A program made the position numbers and the translations under genes. This document shows positions 4,975 through 5,035 of a stretch of 5,035 bases of DNA, piece after piece. Numbering within the stretch: position 1 is the first letter of the stretch; each line of letters starts with the position of its first letter. The stretch is from positions 1-5,035 of the forward strand of contig URDV01000177.1 in NCBI GenBank assembly GCA_900546605.1, written 5' to 3'. This stretch comes from an uncultured Prevotella sp. (lineage in GTDB: Bacteria; Bacteroidota; Bacteroidia; Bacteroidales; Bacteroidaceae). The notes under the pieces are model-generated. The model was not told the origin of the DNA and did not search any database. It was given only the letters and a program-made list of their open reading frames with translations.

Positions 4975-5035
4975 TACGCGTTGGCGGAATTAGTAAACAA
5001 GTTGACAAGTTAACGGGTTAACGGGTTAACAGGTA
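4975..5035. repeat. Partial second palindrome copy plus 8-base tandem repeat
   Basis: TACGCGTTGGCGGA at 4975-4988 repeats the left arm of the palindrome at 4089-4153 (14 of 16 positions match over 4979-4994 against 4095-4110). From 5001 there are four 8-base units, GTTGACAA, GTTAACGG, GTTAACGG, GTTAACAG, continuing to the window edge. The same GGTTAACGG word is in the loop of the first copy. Its right arm, if present, is beyond the window. No gene is seen between 4836 and 5035. Confidence 0.55.

Overview
The window looks like chromosomal DNA from a member of the Bacteroidota, most likely the Prevotella group. Several things point there. Two promoters match the Bacteroidota pattern (TTTG or near match, 19-20 bases, then TAnnTTTG). 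The genes lack clear Shine-Dalgarno sequences and have A-rich leaders. There is a DUF3467 protein, an OmpA-family porin built like those of Porphyromonas and Bacteroides, and a secreted protein with a short C-terminal tail of the kind common in Prevotella and Bacteroides. Species cannot be named from the sequence alone.

Layout: positions 1-136 hold a GC-rich repeat remnant and intergenic DNA, closed by a strong, probably bidirectional terminator (145-189). An OmpA-family outer membrane protein gene (219-1370, minus) follows. A 309-base divergent intergenic region carries promoter candidates for both neighbours and a small dyad. Next is a 111-residue DUF3467 gene (1680-2015, plus) with its own promoter and terminator. 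After a structured leader (2165-2274) comes a 487-residue secreted YD-repeat-like protein (2288-3751, plus). The interval 3752-4203 has no gene. It holds a large 219-base palindromic element (3795-4013), a second smaller palindrome (4089-4153) and a hairpin abutting the next gene. The right part carries a minus-strand pair: a 48-residue single-pass membrane protein (4689-4835) and a CYTH-domain triphosphatase-like protein (4204-4674) with an apparent TTG start. The window ends in a second partial copy of the small palindrome and a degenerate 8-base tandem repeat.

Most genes are household or envelope genes in separate transcription units; only the small membrane protein and the CYTH gene look like an operon. 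I see no defence system, CRISPR array, transposase, tRNA or rRNA. The least ordinary material is non-coding: the nested palindromic element between the two convergent units, which appears to be a repeat carrying a GC-rich core flanked by 13-base direct repeats, and a terminator-like hairpin in the leader of the secreted protein gene.
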